Shown here: positions 54,395 to 64,000 of the stretch, piece after piece | Numbering within the stretch: the stretch's first letter is position 1 | How the letters are laid out: every line of letters begins with the position of its first letter | Assembly (NCBI GenBank): GCA_010015675.1 | Contig: ML976991.1 | Span: forward strand, 1,031,017 to 1,095,016 | DNA from: Byssothecium circinans | Taxonomy: Eukaryota; Ascomycota; Dothideomycetes; Pleosporales; Massarinaceae | Direction: 5' to 3' | DNA length: 64,000 bases | Notes under the pieces: model-generated | Told to the model about the DNA's origin: nothing | The model's database searches: none | Seen by the model: only the letters and a program-made list of their open reading frames with translations | Position numbers and translations under genes: made by a program

Positions 54395-56206
54395 TCAAAC
54401 AGCAGAGTAAACAGCAGTAACACCCCTCCCACATTCAACCTTCTGTTCCATATCCACAGTCCTACCACCAACCTTAACCTTCGACCTCGGCGTAATCTGA
54501 AACCTATGCATCTCCTTCTCCCTCTTCTGCTTCCCCCACCCCATAACGCTGGCCGACCTCTCTTCCTCTGCCCGCTGATCAAGTGGTTGAATATACGTAG
54601 GCGACGGCACATTATTCCTCTTCCCCGTACCGATCTGGTAAAACTCGTTATTGCCCCAGAACACAATGTCGCGGCCCCAGTTCGTGTCATTTTCGGTCAA
54701 TCGCTTTGTATTACCAGAGACAGCAACACTGGCTACGTTATCCATCACGGCTGCGGCGTGGGTGGAGCCGATGGACATGTATGCGAGACGGATGGGGACT
54801 ACGCTGTTGGTCTTCTCGTCCCATTCGAATAGGCCGGAGAAGGTAGGGACTTTCGTGGGGTTGGATTGGTTGTGGATCCAGCGGCCGTTGCCAAGCTGGC
54901 CAGTCAGGCCAAAGCCAAATGCCCATGTATCGGCTTGTATGCGATCAGGAGCACGAGCGGCTGCGACGGGTTTGGTAGCTTCGATGCTGAGGAATGAGGT
55001 GTTACCGCCGGCAAAGACGTTGGTCACGGAGGCTTGTTGAGCGGTTCCAGCGTAGAGTTTCTGGGTGGGTAGAAGAGAGGGGGCATCGATGAAGGTGGAT
55101 TCGGGGTTGAAGTCGAAACCCAATTGGCCAACAGAGTTGTCGCCGAACGAGAATGCGCGTCCTGAGGCGTCGCTAACAAGGCTGTGGAAGTCGCCGGTTG
55201 CGATGCGCTTAATAGGGAAGCCTTTGAGGGTGGTGATTTCGTGGGGTATGTCGAACGCACCCTCTGGTCGCGTCTCCCAAGTCAGACCGGGTATTCCAAG
55301 TTGGCCTTTCTTTGGGTAATCCTGGTTTCCCGATGCGAGGGAGAAGACACGGCCGGCAGAAGTGAGCATGAGAGCGTGCTCCAATCCAGATGAGATAGAA
55401 GTGACCTTCTCATTCCACGACAGATTGGAAGGTGTGCGTGTGCGGTAGGAGATGTTGTTCGATGTTGAGCCCCAGAAGGGAATCCATGATGTAGATTTGG
55501 GCTTTGGACCCTTTTGCTGTTCCTCTTGTGATACTGGGACTGAGTACACGTCCCCGGACGATGACAGGGCCAGTATCCGATCGCGTGAGATGGCCAATGA
55601 TGTGAGGTTCTTCCCTTTCAGGGTCGGCGTGGGCTGCGTAGTCTCCGTCGAGAAGTCAGTCCCCCACTGCAGCAAATCGCCTCTTTCGTCGATGGCGGCG
55701 CCGAACTTTCTGTCCAGTTTGATGTCCCGCAGGAGCACGCCATCGAAGAATGGTATCCGCCGTGGTGTTTTGATGAAAGCTTCCTGTAAGTCCGGTGCGA
55801 CCACTCGCCCCGAGTTTGATCCCCAAGCATACACTCCCGGATTCTCCCAGCTCTTCAGCACCTGCAGATGCTGTGAGCTGATGATGTTCCTATTGTCTTC
55901 CTCGGATGTCGCCCGCCGCCGTGGCTTCTCAAACCGTAGCTCCTGCTCTTCCGCCGGTGGCTCCTCAGCATGCACCTCCCTAAAGATCTTCTCCCCGTTG
56001 AACCACTGCCATGTCGCAGCGGTCGCGAAGAGGGCAGTGACGGTGGCGACGGACCGGACGAAATGCTGCTGGCGGCGCTGAGCATACGGATGAGTCGCTG
56101 CTTTGGTTCGAGTTTGCGGACGCGGTCTGTGGGATAGATTCCTCCATAATCGCGGGGCATGCGGAGCTCGTGTGGTGGCGCGTGAGAGGCATCGAGTGCT
56201 GAGCAT
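54395..56206 (-). CDS. fmp25: Mitochondrial RCC1-repeat protein (FMP25-like)
   Basis: Intronless 603-residue protein. The first 50 residues are Arg/Ser/Thr-rich without acids, like a mitochondrial presequence, and are followed by a hydrophobic segment (SVATVTALFATAATWQWF). Seven-bladed RCC1-type repeats follow: GVYAWGSNSGRV, DLLQWGTDF, HALMLTSAGRVFSLASG, GDFHSLVSDASGRAFSFGDNSVGQLG, WAFGFGLTGQLGNGRW, DIVFWGNNEFYQIGTGKRN. This order matches yeast Fmp25, an inner-membrane protein linked to respiratory-chain assembly. The start at 56206 gives the presequence at once. It is divergent from COG3. Confidence 0.82.
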   Translation of the reverse strand: MLSTRCLSRATTRAPHAPRLWRNLSHRPRPQTRTKAATHPYAQRRQQHFVRSVATVTALFATAATWQWFNGEKIFREVHAEEPPAEEQELRFEKPRRRATSEEDNRNIISSQHLQVLKSWENPGVYAWGSNSGRVVAPDLQEAFIKTPRRIPFFDGVLLRDIKLDRKFGAAIDERGDLLQWGTDFSTETTQPTPTLKGKNLTSLAISRDRILALSSSGDVYSVPVSQEEQQKGPKPKSTSWIPFWGSTSNNISYRTRTPSNLSWNEKVTSISSGLEHALMLTSAGRVFSLASGNQDYPKKGQLGIPGLTWETRPEGAFDIPHEITTLKGFPIKRIATGDFHSLVSDASGRAFSFGDNSVGQLGFDFNPESTFIDAPSLLPTQKLYAGTAQQASVTNVFAGGNTSFLSIEATKPVAAARAPDRIQADTWAFGFGLTGQLGNGRWIHNQSNPTKVPTFSGLFEWDEKTNSVVPIRLAYMSIGSTHAAAVMDNVASVAVSGNTKRLTENDTNWGRDIVFWGNNEFYQIGTGKRNNVPSPTYIQPLDQRAEEERSASVMGWGKQKREKEMHRFQITPRSKVKVGGRTVDMEQKVECGRGVTAVYSAV

Positions 56207-56585
56207 TGTGGGAGAACGGATAGGATCGGAGGGACGAGATGGGAATGTGTTGTAGTGGGGGTTCGTTTATGTGGTAGGCATTGGCATTGGACGACGTGAA
56301 AGCAGGCCCAGAGCAGGCAGAGCGCTGATGATAACGGCGGGGAGAGAGCTTGTCAGTGTCGGCGGCGACATGCAACCTGGAAGTCTAGAACGTCATGATT
56401 GGAGAACGGTCATCGTGCTCCGGAGCAGGCATCGCGGCTGACTAACTAGGGAGCAGCTACCCCACGCCCACGCGTACGCCGTATTGCGTGTCAAGCGAAC
56501 ATGCCCAAGGGAAGGAAGGCAAGGGACAGCATTCACGTCACCCCTCTCACCCCCTCACCCCCAGTCACTCTCACTCCCTACCAAC
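56207..56585. promoter_or_regulatory. Divergent promoter of FMP25-like and COG3 genes
   Basis: About 380 bp, C-rich just before the COG3 start (CACCCCTCTCACCCCC at 56538-56560). No TATA box seen. Confidence 0.4.
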
Positions 56586-59363
56586 ATGTATGAAGACTCC
56601 TGGTACAGCGGCTTCGTCACGCGGGCGGCCAAACCCGCAGAGAAGCCCAAGCACCGGCGCCGCGAGTCTCTGCTCAAGCAGCCCAACGTAAGCCCACCGT
56701 CCTGAATTGAAAGGGTACGTTGAGCAGTATTGATTATTGATTGGTGATTTTGCAGGAGAGCCAGGCTGACGTCGAGCGCGTAGAAGGCATCCAGGAGACC
56801 ATAGAAGAGGCGCCCGAGAAGATCAATGGCCCGCCGCCTGCCACCGTGGCCAGACGAGCCAAGTCGTACAGCGACTTCTACGACATCGTGAGGGCGCATA
56901 TTAAAAGGGAGCGGGAGCTGGAGCGCAAGAAGTCGAGGGAGAATATAGGAAATGAGCTGGAGTTTGCGGAATGGTATGGCGGCATCAATGACGAGCTATT
57001 GGATGCCAGCCATGAAGAGTATAAACTGTACCAAGAGCAGCTGCATCTGATGCGCAACCATCTCGATACTATAATAGCCGACACGTCCTCTGCCCTTGAC
57101 ACTCTCTCATCCCTCACCAAGTCCTTCAAAGCAGTCGAATCGCAGACCACAGCATTCCAGACACAATGCGAAGACCTCATAGACGACCAGAAGCGCATCA
57201 CGAAGCTGGCCGACGACATGGGCCAGAACCTACGATACTACCTCTACCTCGAGCCTATAACGAAACGACTCAATGCGCCGGGTGCGGGCAACATTGTCAG
57301 GGGGAAGGAGTTCACCGAGATGTTGGCCAATCTGGACAGCTGTCTGGAGTACATGCAGGTCCACACAAAGCATCGCGAATCCGCCACATATCGCTCGAGA
57401 TACCGACTCTTGCTCACCCGCGCCCTTACTCTGATCCGCGTCCACTTCACCAACGCTCTTCGAGAAATCGCCGCAGACGTGTCCAAGCGAATAGCGGACC
57501 GGCAGCTCAACGACACAACCATGTCTGCGTTGCTCTACGCCAAATTCCGTGTGGGCGCACCAGAGCTGAAGCAGATTGGGCTGGAGATACAGAAGCGGGC
57601 CGTGTTACCAGCAGGAGCAGAGCAAGGAGCGGAGGCGGAATACCAGAGCTTGATGAACGAGCTGTATCAGAGCTATTCAGCAACTCGTGGTCGTTTGATC
57701 TTACCAATTGTCACCAAGAAGATTGGAGAAATTGCCCAAGCACCGAGCACCTCCAAAGACCTAGTTGCATTTGCTCGAAGTAGCATCAGCTACATGCGCG
57801 GCATCTGTTTCGATGAGACTGATCTATGGCGGGAGTGGTTTGATGGTGACGGTGGTCTGTACGACTTTCTGGATGCCATGTGCGAACCCTTGCAAGATCA
57901 CCTACGCCCGCGTATAATCCACGAGACACAGATTCTCAAGCTGTGTGAGCTGTGCACACTCATTCAAACACGGTACATGGAAGAAGAGGAAGAAGATGAG
58001 TCGCCAATTGAAGCGAGCAAGCTAGACTTCACCACGCTTGTTCACCCGGCGCTACAAGACGCACAGAATCGATTGGTCTTTCTATCACTCGCCATACTGC
58101 GTGACGAAATCGAAAGATACAAGCCGAAACCCGAAGACCTGGACTACCCAGCCAAGAGCAAGAAGAAAGGCCTATCCGGTTCAAAGTCTAACCAGCCGGC
58201 TCTCTCGGGCAAGAAGGCGCCACAGTCCGATGTCCCTCCAACTCCGCAAATGCCCAAAACGCCCATGGTAGTCGAAGAAGATGATCCCGACGCGCGCTGG
58301 AACTTCAACACAGAAGCCGCATTCAAAGACTGGTATCCCACGCTGCGGAAGGCAATCTGGCTGCTCAGCAAGATCTACCGCTTGGTACACGTAAGTCTGT
58401 CACATCCGTTCTATCTCCTCCTGTATTTAACCATCACATCAGTCTTCCGTCTTCGACGACCTCGCCCACCGCATTGTCCACAGCACAACCCTCTCCCTCC
58501 GCCACGCCAGCACCCTCCTCACAAAATCCTCCTCCCCCACCGACGCCACCCTCTTCCTAATCTCGCACCTCCTCCTCCTCAAGCAACAAATCGTCGCGTT
58601 CGACATCGAATACGTAACCCCCGAAACCGACATCCACTACGACATCTCCAGCATCACAAACACCTTCTGGGAACTCCGCTCGCGCGGCGGCCTCTTCAAC
58701 CCACGCAACCTCGTCGGCCTCCTCATCCCCAAAGTCGTCGAGAACATGCTCGACGCGAAAGCGGAAGTCGACACGGTGCTCCGACAAGCCATCACAGACT
58801 TCACAAAAGGCTTCGTAGACCGCATGCTCGACCCCATCAAATCCAAAGACGGCAAACCCGTCAAATCATCAACGCCAACCGACGCTGCGAATCGCACCAC
58901 AAAACTCCGCCAAAACATCGACCAGCACACGCCCTTCCTCCGCGCGAAACTCGAGGAATACATCTCCGACCTGCGCACGCGCGAAATGCTCGTCGCTGCC
59001 GTCATGGAGTCCGTGACGCAGACGTACGAGGACTGGTACGATACGTGCTACACGCCGTCGCTTAACGGGGGCGCCGGCGCCGGCGCCGGCGCGGCGAGGA
59101 GTGGCAAGGGGAAGGCGAGTGTGGATAGTGTATGGGATCCTGATGTCTTTAACGAGTGGTGTGCGGGTGTTTTCAAGGTTGGGACGTTGGGCTTGGCGAT
59201 TGGCTTAGATGGTGCTGCGGACGAGGACCGGGATGGGGCGTATAGTGGTGGGGACGGGGATGGGGATAGCGAGGGCGGGAGTGTGGATAGTACGAGTGTG
59301 AGGACGGGGACGGAGAGGACGGGGCATACGGGGTTGGGGTTGGGGTTGAGGATTCGGATGTGA
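56586..59363 (+). CDS. cog3: Conserved oligomeric Golgi complex subunit 3 (Sec34-like)
   Basis: Predicted 885-residue subunit of the COG tethering complex, which acts in retrograde transport within the Golgi. Exons 56586-56697 is ruled out by frame; the coding exons are 56586-56687, 56756-58390 and 58443-59363. The Sec34 core is at residues 80-260: FAEWYGGINDELLDASHEEYKLYQEQLHLMRNHLD, coiled-coil segments, then LRYYLYLEPITKRLN. The helical body follows to about residue 780. The C-terminus is low in complexity, with Gly/Ala repeats from a GGCGCC microsatellite (about 59067-59096) and Asp/Gly runs, and is probably disordered. Both introns are phase 0 with GTAAGC and GTAAGT donors. The second intron is required: without it the frame runs into a Pro/His/Arg-rich translation unlike the family. 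Confidence 0.9.
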
Positions 59364-59981
59364 AGTGACAGACACTGTGGGGCATTTGAGTGGATTTTTT
59401 TTGGGGGGGAGAAGGAGGGTGGGGGGCTGGGATTATGCAAGTGAGGGCAAAGTAATCTCATACTTCATTGCTTGCTCAGTGTTGTTCATCGTCCGTCATA
59501 TTCGTGGTTGGGCGTGATGAGGGGACGTCGGGGTTGGGATCACGAAAGATGAGTTGAGCCTTGGCTGGCCACTTTGTAGAAGAACTCCCGTTTATCTGGG
59601 TTTAAATGCAATAGTCATGTAACCGCACACAACAGGGCGCATTATTGTTTTTCTGAACAAATGCTTCAATTGATAGCTTTCCTGAAATGGTACAATAATG
59701 AGCCGCTGGTTAAACAGCAACTCAGGCGAGGCCGCGGAGTTGATCCGCACCGACATATTATCAAAACGCCAAAAATATACCCTCCATCCGTAAAGCCGTT
59801 CCCAAGTTCACTACCACTCATCCACCCCGATAAAATCCCGATGCGGGCTGCCCACGCAGCTCAAAATGTTGAATACGCCCAGCCAACCCAAGACTGTTGA
59901 AGATGCTTTTCCCGTGGGTAAATCCTGATGGTTAGAAGAAGAAGCGCCATAACTCCGAGGTGAGGGTCCGATACTCCATTC
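59364..59981. other. Intergenic between convergent COG3 and SHMT genes
   Basis: Contains both 3' flanks. Open frames at 59661-59900 have no domain or coding bias. No RNA gene recognised. Confidence 0.4.
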
Positions 59982-61646
59982 CTACACGGGTAGCGGGAAC
60001 GTGACTGCCCAGGCGGCGATTTCCTTCTTGAGGTTGTTGATCTCGTCGACGGAGCCGCTGGCTACCTTGGACTTGAAGTCCTTGAGCTTGTTGGCTTCCT
60101 TGGGGAGTTCCGATTGCACCTTCTTGCAGAGCTTGATGCACGTGTCGATGTACTGGGCAATCTTCTTGAAGTCCTCCTCGCCGAGGCCGCGGGAGGTCAT
60201 GGCTGGGGCGCCGATACGGATGCCCATGGGCGTGAGCGCGGACTTGTCGCCGGGTGTGGTGTTCTTATTGCAAGCGATGTTGACCTGCTCGAGCACAGCC
60301 TCAACACGCGCACCATCGAGAGAAAGCGGTTTCAGGTCGAGCAGCACCATGTGATTATCCGTGCCGTCAGTGACGAGCTTGTACCCCAACTCCTTGAAGG
60401 AGACCTCAAGCTGCTTGGCATTCTTGATGACTTGCTGCTGGTACTTCTTGAAGTCATCGGTCTGGGCTTGTTTGAGTGCCACAGCGAGGGCGGTAATGGT
60501 GTGGTTGTGAGGTCCGCCCTGGTGGCCGGGGAACACGGAAAAGTTAATAGGCCCCTCAAGATCATAGAGAGTCTCCTTTCCGGTCTTGGCATCCGTCTTG
60601 CGGACACCCTTGCGGAAGAAGATCATGGCACCGCGAGGGCCACGGAGGGATTTGTGGGTGGTGGTAGTGACGAGGTCGCAATATGGGAAGGGCGACTTAT
60701 TTACACCAGCCGCAATGAGACCAGAGATATGTGCCATGTCCATCATGAGGTAGCAGCCGACCTTGTCAGCGATCTCGCGCATGCGGGCGTAGTCAATTTC
60801 GCGGCAGTAGGCGGAGGTTCCGGCGACGAGAACCTTGGGGCGGTACATGAGGGCATTTTGCTCGAGCTGGTCATAGTCGATGAGGCCGGTGCTGAGGTCA
60901 ACGCGGTACGGGAAGGTTTCGAAGTAGGTCGAGACGGCGGAGATCCTACACTCGTCAGTCAATTCCTTTCCTTCAGAGGTGAGATGGAGCGCACTTCTTC
61001 TGCGGTGTCTGGTAGCCATGAGACAAGTGACCACCATGCGGCAGATCCAACCCCATCAGCCTCTCGTGCGGCCTCATAATAGCCTGGTATGTCTGCAAGT
61101 TCGCCGGGCTACCACTCAAGCACTGAACATTGACACCCCACTTCTCCGGGTCCAGTCCAAAGGTCTCGAGCGCACGCTTCTGGCACAGCAGCTCGACAGC
61201 GTCGATGTGTTCGTTGCCGCCGTAATACCGGGCACCGGGGTAGCCTTCAGAGTACTTGTTCGACATGGGCGAGCCGAGAGCATCGAAGACGGCGCGGGAT
61301 GTGACATTCTCGGAAGCGATAAGGAGAATAGACTCGCGCTGGCGCTGGACCTCTTTCTCCTGCAACAGGTTATAAGCGACATTTACGAAAGATGACTTCG
61401 GGTACTCACCATGATCTGAGCGACCTCGCTATCAGTGTCCACCAAGGATTTCTCCATGAGCTATCAGTAGTCAGCATCATGCAGTCACTTTCCCTTCTCT
61501 TCCCCCGTGCACTTGAAAAGGCGGCTTCATATTCCATAAAGCGATGCCGACCTTTCCGACCGCACTCAAGCACTCAGCGCTTCTTTGACGCTGACAGCGG
61601 GGCAACTTACATCCTTGTGGGACTGGGGAAGCGCATAGCTAGACAT
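59982..61646 (-). CDS. Serine hydroxymethyltransferase, cytosolic type
   Basis: Predicted 471-residue PLP enzyme that interconverts serine and glycine while charging tetrahydrofolate with a one-carbon unit. Exons 61646-61611, 61460-61410, 61359-60995 and 60945-59982. It starts [12 protein letters not shown] with no mitochondrial presequence. The sequence is close to the family throughout: [62 protein letters not shown], the PLP lysine in [13 protein letters not shown] at about 249, and [13 protein letters not shown]. The third intron joins TPQKK to [15 protein letters not shown]. The length is typical. A 0.7-kb inverted-repeat element lies about 160 bp upstream of the start codon, inside or beside its promoter. 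Confidence 0.95.
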
Positions 61647-61805
61647 GGTGGCGGATCAATGGGTCGTCTAACGTGGTCTAGAAGTATAGAAACGTGCAGT
61701 AGAAAAGTAGAGGAATGAAGAAGAGTAGAGTAGAGAGTACTGTGGATGACTTTGTGTCGAGATATTGTTCCTCAGGTAACTTTTTGACGAGGGGTAGGTG
61801 CGCTA

Positions 61806-62508
61806 GCGTGTCCGTGCGCGTAACGCCCGGATTCGCGTAACGCCCGCCTTTTACTAGGAAAATTAAAGAAAATAAGTAACTTTAAAGCTATATAACTTTT
61901 TAATTACTTTTTCTTTTTAAAAGCTTCCTTAACTAAAGTTATAGAGAAAAACTATCTTTATAACTTTAAAATTTTAGTTTTTTAATAATAATTAGTTTAA
62001 AGAAAAAAGTATAAAAGTACTAAAACTTAAGTCTTTAAAATTAAAAAATAATATTTTTTTAGAAGTAAAGTATACTATTTAGAATATATTTTATATTAGG
62101 TTTTTTCTAATAAAACTATTAACTAGGAAGTTATACTATCTTTTAATCTTTTTTATATAAGAAAATTAGGAAAGATAATATATCTTCTTAAATAGTTATT
62201 TTATTAAAAAGAACCTAATATAAAATATATTCTAAATAGTATACTTTACTTCTAAAAAAATATTATTTTTTAATTTTAAAGACTTAAGTTTTAGTACTTT
62301 TATACTTTTTTCTTTAAACTAATTATTATTAAAAAACTAAAATTTTAAAGTTATAAAGATAGTTTTTCTCTATAACTTTAGTTAAGGAAGCTTTTAAAAA
62401 GAAAAAGTAATTAAAAAGTTATATAGCTTTAAAGTTACTTATTTTCTTTAATTTTCCTAGTAAAAGGCGGGCGTTACGCGAATCCGGGCGTTACGCGCAC
62501 GGACACGG
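61806..62508. mobile_element. Fold-back (long inverted-repeat) MITE, TA-flanked
   Basis: Arms at 61808-62102 and 62212-62506 are inverted copies of 295 bp that I read as identical base for base. The 109-bp centre is itself a weaker palindrome, so nearly the whole element can fold. The ends are GC- and CpG-rich: CGTGTCCGTGCGCGTAACGC, with the unit GCGTAACGCCCG present twice in each arm. The inside is extremely AT-rich. TA dinucleotides flank both sides (61804-61805 and 62509-62510), as expected for Tc1/mariner-type insertion. No coding capacity; movement would need a transposase from elsewhere. Perfect arms suggest recent insertion or arm homogenisation. Confidence 0.85.
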
Positions 62509-63093
62509 TATACCTAGTGGAGTTAGTCCCATCGATCATCGCTCCAGTCAAACATACACTGAGCCGTCACCGACATCCGTTGTGTTGAAGAGGTCCTTGA
62601 CCAGTTTGACATTAGAAGGTGAGGGTCAGTTATCATTGAGTTACGACTTTCCAGTCTTCATTGAATTCATTCTACATAGATACAAGTTTCGTCGTCGTCC
62701 TCGCCCACCCATCGGACCCCTTCATCAACCCATTCCATCAATAATATACCATGCAACCCTTCAACCATCCCTCCCCATCTCTCTCTCATGCTCAACAACC
62801 CTCAAAAACGCCGAGTATGCCAGAAAGATAAAAAAAGGCCGTCGTGAGCAGCGAACTGCCACCACGTCTCGAATTGCATCGCTAAAAGGGGGTATGTAAT
62901 CGATCGGTCTGAACCCGTGGATCGCAGCGTCAACGCTCGACGATGCCCATGCCACATGTATATACCAAACTGTCTCGCCCTCCCAGCATGCCGTTTACTT
63001 TTTCCCGTCTCTTTCTCGCCTCGTTATCCTATCCTTTTCCAGCAAACGGTCGCGCGAAGTAATGGAAAATGCCGTGGTGAATGCAAGGAAAGT
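62509..63093. other. Intergenic right of the fold-back element
   Basis: Holds the 3' flank of the Fig1-family gene and DNA that was adjacent to the SHMT promoter before insertion. A frame at 62582-62899 has no recognisable domain and was not called. Confidence 0.4.
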
Positions 63094-63998
63094 TTACTCG
63101 TCGGTCAAACGGTCCAGCACCATGATGCTTAATATCATACACAGTAACCCGATGGTCACTATGATGAACAGCGCGAAACCGAACCAACCGAGCACCATGG
63201 CACTTGTCCCTACTCCGGACTTTACGCTTCCGTTCCCTAGGTCCTGTACTATTGTCGCTGCGGATACTGATGCGGTGTGTTGCCACAGTACGGAGACGAG
63301 GACGAAGATGGATGCAATGAAGATGAGGGCGAGGGCGACTTGCGAGACGGGTCTTGAGGGGAAAGGCTTGACGTCGACTTCGGAACCTGTTCTTTCATCC
63401 CTCTCTTCGTGCCAGCCAGGGAAGGTGGCGAGGAGCACAAAGCAGAAGAAGGCGAAGATGAGGGCGACGATGAGGAGGTACGGGAAGACGACAGCGTCCT
63501 TGAATGTCGATGCCACCCAGACGAGATTGAGCGGGTCTTGGTCCACCGATACGCCATCCACGAGAGCGGTTGCGTTGTTTGTGCAAATGTAGTCGCCGCC
63601 GTCCTTGTTGATACAGATGCCGAAATAGCCGACGCGCACGGCGAGTTGTGCATTGCCAACGATGTTCGCGATGGCTGCGGTGACGCCCGGGTCGACTTGT
63701 TCCGTGGAGTAGGTCGGCGTGTACTTTTCGTACCACATGGACACGAGGAAGATGCCTGGAATGAGTGGGGATGTGGAGGAGCAGCCAGCTAGCAGTAATG
63801 CTGCAGATGGTTAGTAAATGTTCCTACGCTCTTTGCCTGAGGGGGTACTCACATAATAGAATTATCGCTATTGCTATGAATATCATGAGGAAATGATGAT
63901 AGCCCAGAAACGGTACAAACCCTAGAGTATAGTCAGCTTCCATCCCATCCCTACGAAACATGGCAGCACTCACGTTGCAGGCTAACAGCGAAACGCAT
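63094..63998 (-). CDS. Fig1-family membrane protein
   Basis: Predicted 266-residue protein, apparently complete at the right edge. Exons 63998-63974, 63921-63853 and 63800-63094. The start MRFAVSLQRFVPFLGYHHFLMIFI joins over two introns to LLLAGCSSTSPLIPGIFLVSMWYEK, a pattern typical of Fig1-domain proteins. These act in low-affinity calcium uptake and membrane fusion during mating in yeast and filamentous fungi. An extracellular loop with GYFGICINKDGG (the family G-x-F-G-x-C motif) follows, then three more membrane helices, about four in all. The C-terminal tail is short. An upstream start outside the window cannot be excluded, but the ATG at 63998 gives the expected N-terminus. Confidence 0.82.
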
Positions 63999-64000
63999 GT

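Noticed and set aside
59661..59900. 79-residue frame between COG3 and SHMT
   Set aside because: No domain, poor coding composition and position in two 3' flanks.
60114..61079. 321-residue open frame on the plus strand
   Set aside because: It is antisense to the SHMT gene and exists because of that gene's codon bias; no domain or promoter supports it.
1..64000. tRNA and rRNA genes
   Set aside because: I scanned for B-box-like and cloverleaf patterns by eye and found none convincing; a tRNAscan-SE run would be decisive.

Overview
The window looks like nuclear DNA from a filamentous ascomycete (Pezizomycotina). Most genes carry short introns of 46-90 bp with fungal donor, branch and acceptor signals. 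There are Zn2Cys6 regulators, a UstYa-like protein, an NmrA-like reductase, a fungal cyanovirin-like lectin and a Fig1 protein, next to conserved eukaryotic housekeeping genes (SMC4, abnormal-spindle homologue, COG3, SHMT, RCC1-type mitochondrial protein). I cannot fix the class; a Dothideomycete or relative is a guess. All exon-intron structures were worked out by eye from frame, splice signals and family motifs.

Layout. 1-1.9 kb: gene-free, with two short inverted-repeat elements. 1.9-5.5 kb: a nine-exon type-B carboxylesterase and a 3'-5' exonuclease-like protein. 5.8-11.1 kb: a possible detoxification group, with a Zn2Cys6 regulator divergent from an NmrA/isoflavone-reductase-like gene that is followed by a glutathione S-transferase. 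11.8-16.8 kb: four small genes of unknown function, two of which (13.4 kb and 16.3 kb) appear to be paralogues sharing an intron at the same codon. 17.8-21 kb: a large single-pass membrane protein. 23.5-30 kb: CVNH lectin, multi-pass membrane protein, TPR-like protein, a 5'-truncated gene fragment and an F-box/ankyrin protein. 31-36.5 kb: an apparent catabolic or transport cluster, with a fumarylacetoacetate-hydrolase-family enzyme (intact), a Zn2Cys6 regulator (one-base frameshift) and an MFS transporter (in-frame TAG), so two of three genes look inactivated. 36.6-37.5 kb: UstYa-like protein. 38-49.5 kb: dynamin-like GTPase divergent from SMC4, then the abnormal-spindle homologue. 49.5-52 kb: a non-coding array of nine degenerate repeat units lying between two convergent gene ends. 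52-54 kb: cytochrome P450. 54.4-61.6 kb: FMP25-like RCC1 protein, COG3 and cytosolic-type SHMT. 61.8-62.5 kb: a 0.7-kb fold-back element with apparently identical 295-bp arms, about 160 bp upstream of the SHMT start. 63-64 kb: a Fig1-family membrane protein reaching the right edge.

The most unusual items are the fold-back element, the nine-unit array, the small paralogue pair, the decaying FAH/regulator/transporter cluster and two GC-AG introns.
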